Source: Cornus controversa
Lineage: Eukaryota > Streptophyta > Magnoliopsida > Cornales > Cornaceae
NCBI GenBank assembly: GCA_026545225.1
Contig: CM048850.1
Span: 1,612,001 to 1,676,000 of the forward strand
Reading direction: 5' to 3'
DNA: 64,000 bases
Part shown: positions 25,261 through 36,107 of the stretch, piece after piece
Position numbering within the stretch: the stretch's first letter is position 1
How the letters are laid out: the number at the start of each line of letters is the position of its first letter
Notes under the pieces: generated by a model
Told to the model about the DNA's origin: nothing
Database searches by the model: none
The model's input: only the letters and a program-made list of their open reading frames with translations
Made by a program: the position numbers and the translations under genes

Positions 25261-25554
25261 TCTCATCACTTGGTAGGACCGATGTTCTTGGTGGTGTATT
25301 TTGAAATGATCTCATCACTTGGTAGGACCGATGTTCTCGGTGGTGCATATCGAGGTAGTCTCACCACTTGGTAGGACCGATGTTCTCAGTGGTATATTCC
25401 TAAATCATCTCATCACCTGGTAGGACCGATGTTCTCGGTGGTGTATTCTAAACTGGTCTCATCACCTGGTAGGACCGATGTTCTCGGTGGTGTATTCTAA
25501 ACTGGTCTCATCACTTGGTAGGACCGATGTTCTCAGTGATGTAAATTCCAAAAT
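25261..25554 (+). repeat. Six 49-bp tandem repeats in the 5' LTR
   Basis: Each unit starts TCTCATCACTTGGTAGGACC or a near variant and contains CGATGTTCTCGGTGGTG. Within each unit CATCAC or CACCAC can pair with GTGGTG, GTGGTA or GTGATG across 21 nt. Confidence 0.9.
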
Positions 25555-26399
25555 TTCGTGGAAAGTGTTTCGGTCACATGATTGGTTGAGAATCATGTTA
25601 GGGTATCGGGTTGAGTCCGACAGAGGGACAAGTGGGTGAACTTGCTTACATTATCTATTGTGAAGCTTGTTATGTATTTAACGCATTCTTATATATGCGT
25701 TGTTTGTGATTGAACATGATATATGTTGGATATCTATTGTTTTTGAGCATGTTATATGGTTTAAATGCATCTTTATTGCATTTGAGATGTGCTACTTGAC
25801 GAGTAGGAGATGTGGTAGTTGATTTACATCGTTTATGTAAATGCGTTGATATATATGTTCTATATACATATTGATGCTGAATGTTTACTGCTTTCAAGCA
25901 TGTTGAAAATGATTTCTAAAATCATGTGTTGTGGATTTTGTATGTTCATATGTGCTAGAGTAGCCATATACATCATTGGTTCATGCATGCTAGGTGGGGC
26001 ATGGTCTTAAATATTGTGATGTATTTAAGTGCATGTATATTTTTGGGAATATGTGAGGATCGACCTGCTGCAGCGGTGATAGTATGGTTCTACATACCTT
26101 GTTGGGCCTTTGAGCTCACCCCCTCCCAGGTTTTGCAGGTATTGCTGATTTCGAAGTCAGTAGGGGGATCGGTAGTCCCAGTTGCAGAGGTAGTAAGTAG
26201 ATTCCTTAGAATCTAATGCATGTCCAGGATAGTGGATAGGTAGATGCTTTACATTTGGATTAAATGTATAAAGCGATTATGTTGATTCAGTCCTTCAATT
26301 GTATTTATTCATGTGATGTATGTATTTAATACGGACATTCAAGGATTGATGCATGTATATTTATGATTGTTTATGCATGTTGTAGAAATGTTGGGGGGG

Positions 26400-26472
26400 G
26401 GACACGGGCCCAGAAGTGTCCATATTTATTGTTAGATATAGATGCTGGGGGGACACGTGCCCAGAAGTGTCC
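26400..26472 (+). repeat. Twin stem-loops in the LARD LTR
   Basis: GGACAC and GTGTCC pair at 26400-26405/26416-26421 and again at 26451-26456/26467-26472. Each pair encloses a 10-nt loop ending GCCCAGAA. The same pair is in the 3' LTR. Confidence 0.7.
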
Positions 26473-26653
26473 ATATGAATTGTAAAGCAGGTGTAATATG
26501 CCAGGAGCTGATTATTTAGAATGGGTCATGCCCAATTTTTGTAAAATGATAGGAAATTGAGGTTGCATGATCAGGTGGTGGTTAAAGCGTGAGGGTGATC
26601 TCACGGGGTTCACACCTCGGTTTCCGGGCCTCGGGAATCGGGGCGTGACAGAA

Positions 26654-26665
26654 TGGTATCAGAGC
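26654..26665 (+). other. Primer binding site of the LARD-like element
   Basis: TGGTATCAGAGC, matching initiator Met tRNA, lies three bases after the 5' LTR. Confidence 0.92.
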
Positions 26666-26666
26666 T

Positions 26667-26962
26667 CTAGGTCAGAATACCTAGGGACGACGGGTGATGG
26701 ACATATCATGTGTATGGTTGAAAAGGTTGGATTATGTACCTAATAGCAGAATGCCATGAGAGCACTAGGTTGGAATACCTAGGGGCGACGGGATAGAGTT
26801 GAGGAATTAAGGAACTCTGGATTGCTGTTAAAGCATTAGGTTTGAAAACCTAGGGTATCAAAGTCGTAGGTTCGAATACCTAAGGACGAATGGTCAAATC
26901 ACGTGATGGTTTGGAGATAGGCAATGGTTAGTAGTTGTCTAAATGATAGGTTCGATTACCTA
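26667..26962 (+). repeat. Five palindromic TAGGT...ACCTA motifs after the primer site
   Basis: Units at 26667-26684, 26765-26782, 26837-26852, 26867-26882 and 26947-26962 each have TAGGT and ACCTA arms around a 6-nt centre. Two read TAGGTTCGAATACCTA and TAGGTTCGATTACCTA. A weaker relative is at 26724-26742. Confidence 0.75.
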
Positions 26963-29220
26963 TGGATGGTAGTGAAATGACTTGCTCGGTTTGAGAAATC
27001 CTAATGAAAGATCAAAGTGTTGGTGTGTGAAACTGGTTTCGATTGGTAATAACTCCCAGAATTGGTTGAGTTTAGACCTTTGGTTTGGTGATTAAGTCTC
27101 ATTAGTGAGCAATGAAGAGATACCGCAAGGGAGTTTGCGAGTGTTTAAGTACTTAGGGATACTCAGGGACTTAGGAGATTGATGAGTGTATTGCCGAGGT
27201 TGGCAATTGAGATTGAGATGTGATACAAGGAAGGCATATTGCCGGAGTTGGGCTAGCTTTGGAAAATGGCTCGGCCGAACATTTTTCTTTGATTAGCGCT
27301 CCTCTTACAATACGCTGGCTCTTGTGGATACTGAGTTGTTTTGTCTGGATGACGACAGATGAAGAATTCCAATGGTAGGGATATGTCACTGAAAGTGATT
27401 GGTATTGATAATCAAGGTTGCTACCTTAGACTATAGAAGCGGATAAATTGGTAGGTGTTTACCAATGAGTACAGAGGATGAGAGTAGGTTGGTTTGAACC
27501 ACTCTAGATTTGGTATTCTAGTATGTGTATGTACTAGGGGGAGACTGGGCCGTGTTTTACACACTTGCTCAGGCAGAGGACGTACCGGGACCGTGTATGG
27601 TCAGGGGTATTTTCCTAGTGTTAGCCCGTGGGCTAGGGTATTGATTTATGCATCATATGTCATATCATGCATGGTATATGTTCATTTGATTAGCATGTTG
27701 TGTGTTATATGCTATGTGGTATATGTGATTCATGTAATTGAGCATTGCACTTTAGTGTTTCATTTTGCATTGCATGACTAGTAGTGACATGTAGTCACCT
27801 AGGAGTTTTGGTTTTGAGGATTGGTAAACCTGGGTAGAGGTTTGAAAATCGAGTGGACTGTGATGTTGAAATAGACAGGTAGTGATATACTTTGAAAGTA
27901 TGAGTCTGGAATTGTTGAGGAAGGTGTGAATTACCTTGTAGTTTTCCAAACCAAGAGTTTGGTGATTTAGATTTGTGTTGTAATCATTGCAATAGTGATG
28001 CATGGAAGGAATTGTGGGGTCCTAGACGAAGCAGTCAGGATCTTGGTGTCTCAAAGGAGATGCTGGAAAGGAATGGATAAATACCCGAAAAGCCAGAAAC
28101 GTCTGTTAGGATTAATGGACGAGTGAGTAAATTGGATTCATTCCTTAGGAAATGAGATTGTGAAGTTAAGGGTATGTAAAACCCAAATTTTTGCACTAAA
28201 TGACAATGGAATGTAGTCCACCAAAAAAATGGGCAGGACTGGATGATTTGTTTTGACAAGTGCACTCCTTATGTGCCTTGACCTCAGTGGTGTACTGTGA
28301 TATGCGCATGATAGATGCAGTTAGATCACAGTGTAGATATGATGCTAAGAGAAGGAAGGGTTGATAGTGGGTGAGGATCCTGACATATGGTATCTGAAGT
28401 GAGGATAATTTCTTACCGTGAAGGGGAGAGGTGGACGCAGTGGACGTGTAGACGCAGTGGGCTGCGGCCACTGTATGGCTGCTGTTTGGCTACTGTAGGT
28501 GACCTCAAACTTTCATTGGTAAGGGGTCGTCTAAAGTGAAGTGCTGATATGAAAGGAATTCTCTCTAATTGTCAACTGGCTCCTTGGTGTGAAGGATGAA
28601 AAAGGGTAAATAGTTCTCCTCTTGAATAATGAGATTGTGAGATCAGCGGGATGTGAGATCCTGGACTTGGCATTGGATTCCAGTGGGTTGTAGTCTATGA
28701 GACTGGGCAGGATCATGTGGCTTGCTGCGGCAAGTACACTCTTTGTGTTGTTTTATCGGCGAGTACACTGTCATGTGCCTTGCTGGTGAGTGCGCTTGTG
28801 ATGTGCACTGGATTGATGTGGTTTGTGTTGTGATGATGCCCAGGATATTGGACTAAGCCCGGGAATGATATGCCAGAGATTGAAAGTCATGTTTGATAAT
28901 GAAACAATGACTTTGAGTATTGATGATCCCGAATTATAGGGGATATATCACTGTGAGTGATAGGAATGATTAGTCAAAGGTGTTGCCTTAGACTAGAGAT
29001 AGAGATGGACTGGGTAGGTCTTGAGGTAGAGACTGTGGACTCTAGGAAGCAAGTCGAGATGCACTGTTGTGCAAGACTTGAGTGTTATGAGTTAGGTGTT
29101 ACAAGTGTAGCGCCTAAGGTATGTGGAAAGGGAAAGTGACGATCATTGGCGAGAATGACGTCTGGGAAGGATTGGTTTTGGAAAGACCATGACTATGCTA
29201 ATTTCGAGGACGAAATTCCT
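26963..29220 (+). other. Noncoding interior of the LARD-like element
   Basis: No retroviral coding sequence in any frame. Internal duplications are visible. A block with GGGATAT-TCACT-AGTGAT and CCTTAGACTA occurs at about 27377-27437 and 28938-28998. A longer diverged block with AATGAGATTGTGA and TGGGCAGGA occurs at about 28145-28330 and 28625-28810. Confidence 0.65.
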
Positions 29221-29235
29221 TGAAGGAGGGGAGGT
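29221..29235 (+). other. Polypurine tract of the LARD-like element
   Basis: TGAAGGAGGGGAGGT immediately precedes the 3' LTR. Confidence 0.85.
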
Positions 29236-32200
29236 TGTAAGGGCCGGAAAATATTTTGACCGGTCCCGGTTGAATTTTGACCGGATTGAATTTTTTTCGG
29301 ATTAAATAAATTCCGGAAAGGGCATGGATATATTTCTAGATAAGTGGAAGGTGAGTATATGTATATATATATATATATATACATAGTACCTATATTTATA
29401 TTAAATTATAAATATAGGGGGGCTTTATGCAATTACGAAGGAATGTGGGCGCATATGCAAGAATACATGTATTTTGTACATGGTGTAGTATATATTATAT
29501 ATATATATATGATATATATATATATATATATATAATGTGTGGACAAGAAAGAGAAGACCACATGTGTGGTCAGCAAAAGAAGAAAAGAAAAGAGAAAAAG
29601 GAGAAAAGAAAAGAAAAGGAAAAAGAAGAAAAGAAAAAGAAAAGAGAAAGGGAGAGAGAATCGGGGAGAGAGAAAGAGAACCCGAGAGCCGAGATCGGGA
29701 AAGAGAGAGGGAGGCCGCGACGGCGGCGGATGGGGTCGGTCCCGGCGGCACCAGCAGCGGCGGCGGGAGCCGTTCCCGGCAGAGGCGTCGCTGATGGGTC
29801 CCTCCGGCAGCGGAGCTCTCGTGGTGGCTCAGTTCAGCCGAGCCGTTCGCGAAGGGGGGTTTCGCGGCTGGGTTTCTGTTGGTTCCGGCGACTCTAGCGG
29901 CGGCGATGGAGGGTCTTCGGCAGGTGGGTTCCAGCCATGGCAGTGGTCGACGGTGGGTCGTGTTGGGTTGGCTTCGGATGGCCCGACGATGGTGCGCAAG
30001 GCTTGTTTGGGCTGTGTTTGGTCCGATTTTCCTTGGGGTTGTTCCAGTTGGATTTTGGGTGGTTGTTTGATGATGGAGATGGTGCTCGGCTGGGCTTCCT
30101 TGGGCCGGCCGTGGGTGAGGGTTTGATTGGCCAAAGATGGTGGTGCCTCGGGTTGAAGGTGCCGAAACTTGGCGATGGGATTTGTTTGGCTTCGGCGGGT
30201 GCTTGGGCTGTGTTGGGCTGTCTAGTTTGTGGCAGCAGATGGTGGTTTTCCGGTATGGGTGAGGCTGGTTTCATGGCGGCTCTCGGCTGGTACGGTGGTC
30301 ATATACGGTGGTGCCGAAGAGGCTGCCATGTGGGTTTTCTTGGTGGCTGGGTCGTGCACTCTCTTTGGTTCAGTAGAGGTGAGTTGTTGAGTTGAGTTGG
30401 GTTCATGGGTTGACTGGGTTTGCTTCCATGGTTGTAATTCTCGATGGGGATTCGGGATGAAACTCGGCAGATAGCTGGGTTGTGTTTGGTTGTGGATTGT
30501 TTGGTATGTAGTTATTGAGTTTGTTTGAGCAGCCATAATTTTGGGCTGCAATGTTGGAGATCTACAAATGTACAGGTTTGTGATTGTCTTCGGTTGGTGG
30601 CCGGTTAGAGGCTAGCCGCCGAATGGATGGTTTCGTGGTTGGGCCGTGAAGAGGTAACCACGGGGGTTGAATATCAGGAGGTCTCAGTTGGGCATGTCAT
30701 GGGAGTTGCTTGGAGTAGCAGCCAGGGTTCTGATTTGATGGGTTCGGCTTTGGGGTCGACAATAGTACCGAAGCTTGGAGCTTCGATTGGATGGTTTGAT
30801 GATGCCGGCCTTAGTGTTGGCTTGAGGGTCTTGCATGACAGGATGTAATGGCTCGTGTTTTGGGTTGGACCGGAAATCAGAAAGGGCAAGGAAATGGTCC
30901 AGAGGGTGTTCGTGTCGGCCTTGACACAGGATTGGACCGGACATGGAGGTGGACCGCTTTGCAAGCACGGACGAGACGGAACCTAAGGCAAGTTGATTCT
31001 TGCCTCTATCTCTTACAAATACTTTTCTTACGTTGAGTAATTTACATATGTTATTAATTTGATCATATGTGATATGTGTATATACATATATATGTAGGCG
31101 CTTATATATATATATGTGTATAGGGGGATGTGGTATATACATGGGATGTGAGAGAATGTATATATATATATATATATATATGTGTGTATATATGTATATA
31201 TGTGGGGTTTGGGGAGCGATGGCATGTTTAAATTCGTCGCCTAATTGCATCGAGATATGCACGTATTGTATTGATTGAAATCATGTAGAAAGTATGCTAA
31301 ATAATACATGTTTAGCAATATGTTGTCTTGTATGCATATGTGGTTTTTATGCACGAGGTTCAGTATATATATAGGTGATTATATATGTGGTTGCAACGGT
31401 AGAAATGCATGCTAAGTATGAATTTAACTTTTGGCGAGCATTTGAAAAGCATGAAATGTTCTAAGTGTTTTATATGTTCTTGATACATATGTGGGTGATG
31501 TAATATATATATGTGTATATATATTGTGATTAGAATGCATGTTAGCTACTTGTAGTGAATACATGCATTGAATGAGAGCATGACTGTACGTATGCTAGTA
31601 TACATGCATATAGGACTTATATACAGGATTGGACATATATGTGATTATATGTGAGAATGTGAATATGAGGTGCATGCTGGCTTTATTTATATATATATCA
31701 AATGTGTGCATTGATACTAGCATGATAAAAATGTGCTAGGTTGAGATTGTTTGCATATGTGAGGCGTTATGCAGGTTTTGAACATATATGTGCTATATGT
31801 GTTGGAATGTGATGAAAAGCATGTCAAATACTTCTTTTTAGTATTCATAAGCATGAGTTGAAGCATGAAAATATTATGCTATGTATATATGCATCCATAT
31901 TGCATATATGGGAGGGAAATGACACATATATGGTTATATGTGGGTTTATGTGGAGATGGAATGCATGCTAGGTACTTTTAACTAGCTTAGGCATTGTGAG
32001 ACGTGAACATTGAATGTTTGGTTATTATATGTTTGAAATGCATATATAGAGCCGTTGTGAGAAAACGGGGAAGTGTGGTTGAATCACCCAGAGTAGGTCA
32101 TTACTCAGTCACGGTGTCGAAGTTATCTCATCACTTGGTAGGACCGATGTTCTTGGTGGTGTATTTTGAAATGATCTCATCACTTGGTAGGACCGATGTT

Positions 32201-33515
32201 CTCGGTGGTGCATATCGAGGTAGTCTCACCACTTGGTAGGACCGATGTTCTCAGTGGTATATTCCTAAATCATCTCATCACCTGGTAGGACCGATGTTCT
32301 CGGTGGTGTATTCTAAACTGGTCTCATCACCTGGTAGGACCGATGTTCTCGGTGGTGTATTCTAAACTGGTCTCATCACTTGGTAGGACCGATGTTCTCA
32401 GTGATGTAAATTCCAAAATTTCGTGGAAAGTGTTTCGGTCACATGATTGGTTGAGAATCATGTTAGGGTATCGGGTTGAGTCCGACAGAGGGACAAGTGG
32501 GTGAACTTGCTTACATTATCTATTGTGAAGCTTGTTATGTATTTAACGCATTCTTATATATGCGTTGTTTGTGATTGAACATGATATATGTTGGATATCT
32601 ATTGTTTTTGAGCATGTTATATGGTTTAAATGCATCTTTATTGCATTTGAGATGTGCTACTTGACGAGTAGGAGATGTGGTAGTTGATTTACATCGTTTA
32701 TGTAAATGCGTTGATATATATGTTCTATATACATATTGATGCTGAATGTTTACTGCTTTCAAGCATGTTGAAAATGATTTCTAAAATCATGTGTTGTGGA
32801 TTTTGTATGTTCATATGTGCTAGAGTAGCCATATACATCATTGGTTCATGCATGCTAGGTGGGGCATGGTCTTAAATATTGTGATGTATTTAAGTGCATG
32901 TATATTTTTGGGAATATGTGAGGATCGACCTGCTGCAGCGGTGATAGTATGGTTCTACATACCTTGTTGGGCCTTTGAGCTCACCCCCTCCCAGGTTTTG
33001 CAGGTATTGCTGATTTCGAAGTCAGTAGGGGGATCGGTAGTCCCAGTTGCAGAGGTAGTAAGTAGATTCCTTAGAATCTAATGCATGTCCAGGATAGTGG
33101 ATAGGTAGATGCTTTACATTTGGATTAAATGTATAAAGCGATTATGTTGATTCAGTCCTTCAATTGTATTTATTCATGTGATGTATGTATTTAATACGGA
33201 CATTCAAGGATTGATGCATGTATATTTATGATTGTTTATGCATGTTGTAGAAATGTTGGGGGGGGGACACGGGCCCAGAAGTGTCCATATTTATTGTTAG
33301 ATATAGATGCTGGGGGGACACGTGCCCAGAAGTGTCCATATGAATTGTAAAGCAGGTGTAATATGCCAGGAGCTGATTATTTAGAATGGGTCATGCCCAA
33401 TTTTTGTAAAATGATAGGAAATTGAGGTTGCATGATCAGGTGGTGGTTAAAGCGTGAGGGTGATCTCACGGGGTTCACACCTCGGTTTCCGGGCCTCGGG
33501 AATCGGGGCGTGACA
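29236..33515 (+). repeat. 3' LTR of the LARD-like element
   Basis: It repeats 22373-26650 almost exactly, including the 49-bp array at 32126-32419 and the twin GGACAC stem-loops. Confidence 0.93.
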
Positions 33516-33642
33516 GAAAATATGCTTGTTACTTCTTTTTAGTATCAATGAGCATGATTTGAACATGAAAGTAAAATATCATGTGTTTATGCATTCATAT
33601 TGCATATGTGGGAAGTTGCGGGAAAAATGACGGAAAAGAGGT

Positions 33643-33966
33643 ACACGGGACTTCGGAGTAGTCCAACCGTGTTGTGAAATATGGTAAAATTATCCACTAT
33701 GTATGGCCCTCAGAGTGGACCCGCCATACTAAGGCTTAATGCCTAGGATCGGAGTATGTCCAATACTAATGACCTTTCGGAGTTGTCCCGGTCATAGGAT
33801 GATTATCGGAGAATGTCCATGACTTGTGAGCCTCGGAGTTGCCCCCTCACTCTATGGCAATCTCATATATTGCTATGGTAGAATGACCTCTCGGAGTTGT
33901 CCCGGTCATTGGATGGTTATCGGAGGTGTCCAAGGTTACATGATCCTCGGAGCGGACCAATCATGT
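33643..33966 (+). repeat. Stem-loop array with a conserved 15-nt loop in the L3 LTR
   Basis: Five stem-loops have different, perfectly paired stems and a similar 15-nt loop. Stems are GTATGGC/GCCATAC (33701/33723), ATGACC/GGTCAT (33769/33790), GTGAG/CTCAC (33826/33846), AATGACC/GGTCATT (33882/33904) and ACATGAT/ATCATGT (33938/33960). Loop consensus is about YYTCGGAGTTGTCCC. A sixth with an 18-nt loop, ACACGG/CCGTGT, is at 33643/33667. Linkers carry ATCGGAG-TGTCC motifs of their own. Confidence 0.85.
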
Positions 33967-34807
33967 AGGGTATCGGATGAGGACCGAGAGAGAGAGCATT
34001 TACTCACTTTAATGCTTTTATGTTTGAACATGTTATACATGATTCGTGATATGTGCAATTCTCTTAAATTGCTATTATTGATGTGTTTGTGAGATTGTGG
34101 ATGTGGCATGTAGTGTATTCATATGCATTCCATGTAGGTCGTGTCGGGTCGGCACTTAGAAGGGTTGGGGAACCTTTACTGAGCCGCAGTGGTGCTCGCC
34201 CCTTTATTCTAAATATTTTACAGATAAAGCGCCGATGACGGATGGGACGTGAGTGTCCAAGTGGAACACTAGTGGTGGTTTTGCTATCTTTTGAGTTTGG
34301 AGCATTTTTGTGGCTATCCATGCCGGCTTGTGGCATGTGACTTCCTTTTAGTTATGGTTGTGCATTGGACGAATGTAATTTGGATGTATGTATGGGATTT
34401 TAAACTTGTTGGGTGTGGAGAGACAACGGTTTAATATATGTAATGCCCATGGTGGCATTTTATTCATTTTGATGATGTTTTCATTTTGAATGGGTTGTGT
34501 GCGTGAAAGAAATGATTCATTTTGGTGTATGAATTCAATTATGAAAGTGATTTGAGTGTGAGATTGGTGTTTTGGAAATGAATTTGGAAATCAAGGTTGG
34601 TTTATACACTTGAGTTTTGGGTGTATTGTGAACCTAGGGAAATTTCTGTGATTATGCAAGATTTGAGATTCAAATGTATAGGTTGATGTGCGAGCATGAT
34701 TTTATATCAATGGTAGATGATTTATATGAAATATGAATGATCTAAGGTGGTTTGGTTGAGATTTGGATTCAATTTGATCTTGTATAGGTGTTTGGGAATT
34801 TCCGGGC

Positions 34808-35060
34808 AGTGCATTTCGATTAATCGAAATGCCCATTTCGATTAATCGAGATGCCCATCTCGATTGATCGAAATGGTTGCGAGATTTTATGTATTTTCAG
34901 GCCTTATTTCGATCAATCGAAGTCCCAGTTTCGATTAATCGAAATAATGCAGGTCTAAGATACCAAGAGGGTGTTTGCTTCGATTGATGGGGTCAAAATC
35001 TCGATTAATCGAGATGCATCTTGATTGATCGAGATGCCAATCTCGATTGATCGAGATTAC
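34808..35060. repeat. TCGAT palindrome array in L3
   Basis: About nine units of the types TTTCGATTAATCGAAA and TCTCGATTGATCGAGA are scattered over 250 bp. The same unit occurs in the Athila LTRs and at 36370-36733. Confidence 0.8.
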
Positions 35061-35437
35061 TATTCACAGCTTTTTTCAAAACTTCATTTCAACGTAATTT
35101 CTTCGTTCTAGATCGGAATTGAGTGTGGTTTTTTTTGAACTTGAGTATTTTTGGATTCTCTATCCAATGGTGTAATCCTCAGTTCCAGATTCCAAACACA
35201 GAAAGTTTTGAGGCTCGAAAGTGAGTGATTCTTAAAAGTGTGGGCGTGTAAATGTTCACTAAGGTGTGTGATTTGATGTAGGGCCCATGGGGGTTGGTTA
35301 AGATGGATTTGTGTGCATTCATATGCAAGAATTAGGTTAAGCTTCCGCAGGGAATAAGGGTAATGAGGGTCCATTGGGGCTAAATAGATAGTTTAACCTC
35401 CGGTTCTCCAAGAGTTAGAAATCGGGGTGTTATAATA

Positions 35438-35449
35438 TAGTATCAAACC
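35438..35449 (+). other. Decayed Met-tRNA-like primer site in L3
   Basis: TAGTATCAAACC follows AATCGGGGTGTTATA. Compare TGGTATCAGAGC after AATCGGGGCGTGACA in the neighbouring LARD-like element. The differences are transitions, as in an aged LTR-primer junction. Confidence 0.45.
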
Positions 35450-35568
35450 TTGATACTAATGCATAGAGTGTAATTGAGATTGTTCACGGGGTTGAGTGAA
35501 CGGGTTCACACTCGGGATTCGGAGTCGGTCCGGGGGAGTCCCGACGGTCCGGGTTTCGGGGCGTGACA

Positions 35569-35708
35569 TCGGCAACCGTCCATGCGATGTCGGGACGCCT
35601 CTCGAACTCGGCTAAGTCAAAAACCTGCTCCGGGTGGAACTTCCGAGACCGGAAGGCTCGCCCGGGCACATCGCGAACAGAACCGGCGGCGTTCTTCACT
35701 CTCGCCAT
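35569..35708 (-). pseudogene. Athila ORF3, N-terminal part
   Basis: An ATG at 35706-35708 opens 46 codons rich in Arg and Lys, beginning MARVKN. They are cut at the TCGGC target site of L3 and continue in frame at 7851. The frame is also open a little upstream, so the start is a choice based on the first ATG of good context. No signal peptide is evident. Confidence 0.65.
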
Positions 35709-36107
35709 AGCCTCGGAACAATTTGCACTTGATTCCAAAAATTACGTAAATAAAAGATGAATGAGAAGAAAGCTAAACTACGAATAAACTAAAGGAATAA
35801 AAATAAAAATGAAGTCCTAGTCCATGGTACTAACAAGAATGCAAAAAGTCGCTCTCGAAGAGGCAATGTGAACGGATGCAACCGAAACGAAGGTGCCGCG
35901 GTTACACGCCGTACACTAAGCGTTTGAAACGAAGAGAATGCCAAATCTCACTCCTACATGAATTCCTACCCCCCGAAACCCACAAAATCTCGTTACAGAT
36001 ATCGCAATCGCATCCATCCACCCCAACATTATCTAACTATATTTATTACGCCGTAAAACTATCAAAAATGGTGAGAGAGTGTACAAAAAGTAGCCATGCA
36101 TCACTTA

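Larger units (their letters stand above)
22373..26650 (+). repeat. 5' LTR of the LARD-like element
   Basis: A TA-rich promoter-like zone (about 22497-22670) is followed by a purine-rich leader, a GC-rich domain (about 22790-24120), then AT-rich DNA, a 49-bp tandem array and stem-loop motifs. The Lys/Glu-rich ORFs come from the purine run and are not called genes. Confidence 0.93.
22373..33515 (+). mobile_element. Non-autonomous LTR element with 4.28-kb LTRs (LARD-like)
   Basis: Near-identical LTRs of 4278 and 4280 bp (TGTAAGGGCCGG...GGGGCGTGACA) flank only 2585 bp. The element is bordered by GAAAA on both sides (22368-22372 and 33516-33520). A Met-tRNA primer site and a purine tract are present, but no gag or pol sequence is found. 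The tail (GAGGACGAAATTCC then a purine tract) is like that of Tekay/Del chromoviruses, suggesting such an element mobilises it. The LTRs differ mainly in TA and GT microsatellite length and by one substitution I noticed (A/G in GTTAGGCATG near 23822), so insertion is very recent. Confidence 0.93.
7857..35568 (+). mobile_element. L3, long-LTR gypsy-type element or solo LTR, with nested CACTA and LARD insertions
   Basis: The unit begins TGTAGAGATCGTGACC and ends GGGGCGTGACA, and is flanked by TCGGC on both sides (7852-7856 and 35569-35573). The Athila ORF3 frame is restored exactly when the unit and one TCGGC are removed. After removing its own insertions about 3.1 kb remains, with no coding capacity. 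The ending resembles that of the 4.28-kb LTR at 22373-26650, which points to the Tekay/Del side of the chromoviruses. Relatives lie at 57870-60358. A decayed primer-like site at 35438-35449 suggests an internally deleted element rather than a simple solo LTR. Confidence 0.8.

Noticed and set aside
25261..25554. Regular 49-bp repeats that could be taken for a CRISPR array
   Set aside because: There are no unique spacers, units are directly adjacent, the array lies in a plant LTR and no cas genes exist here.
26867..26962. TAGGTTCGA motifs as possible tRNA genes
   Set aside because: No A box, acceptor stem or anticodon arm surrounds them; only the T-arm-like palindrome is present.
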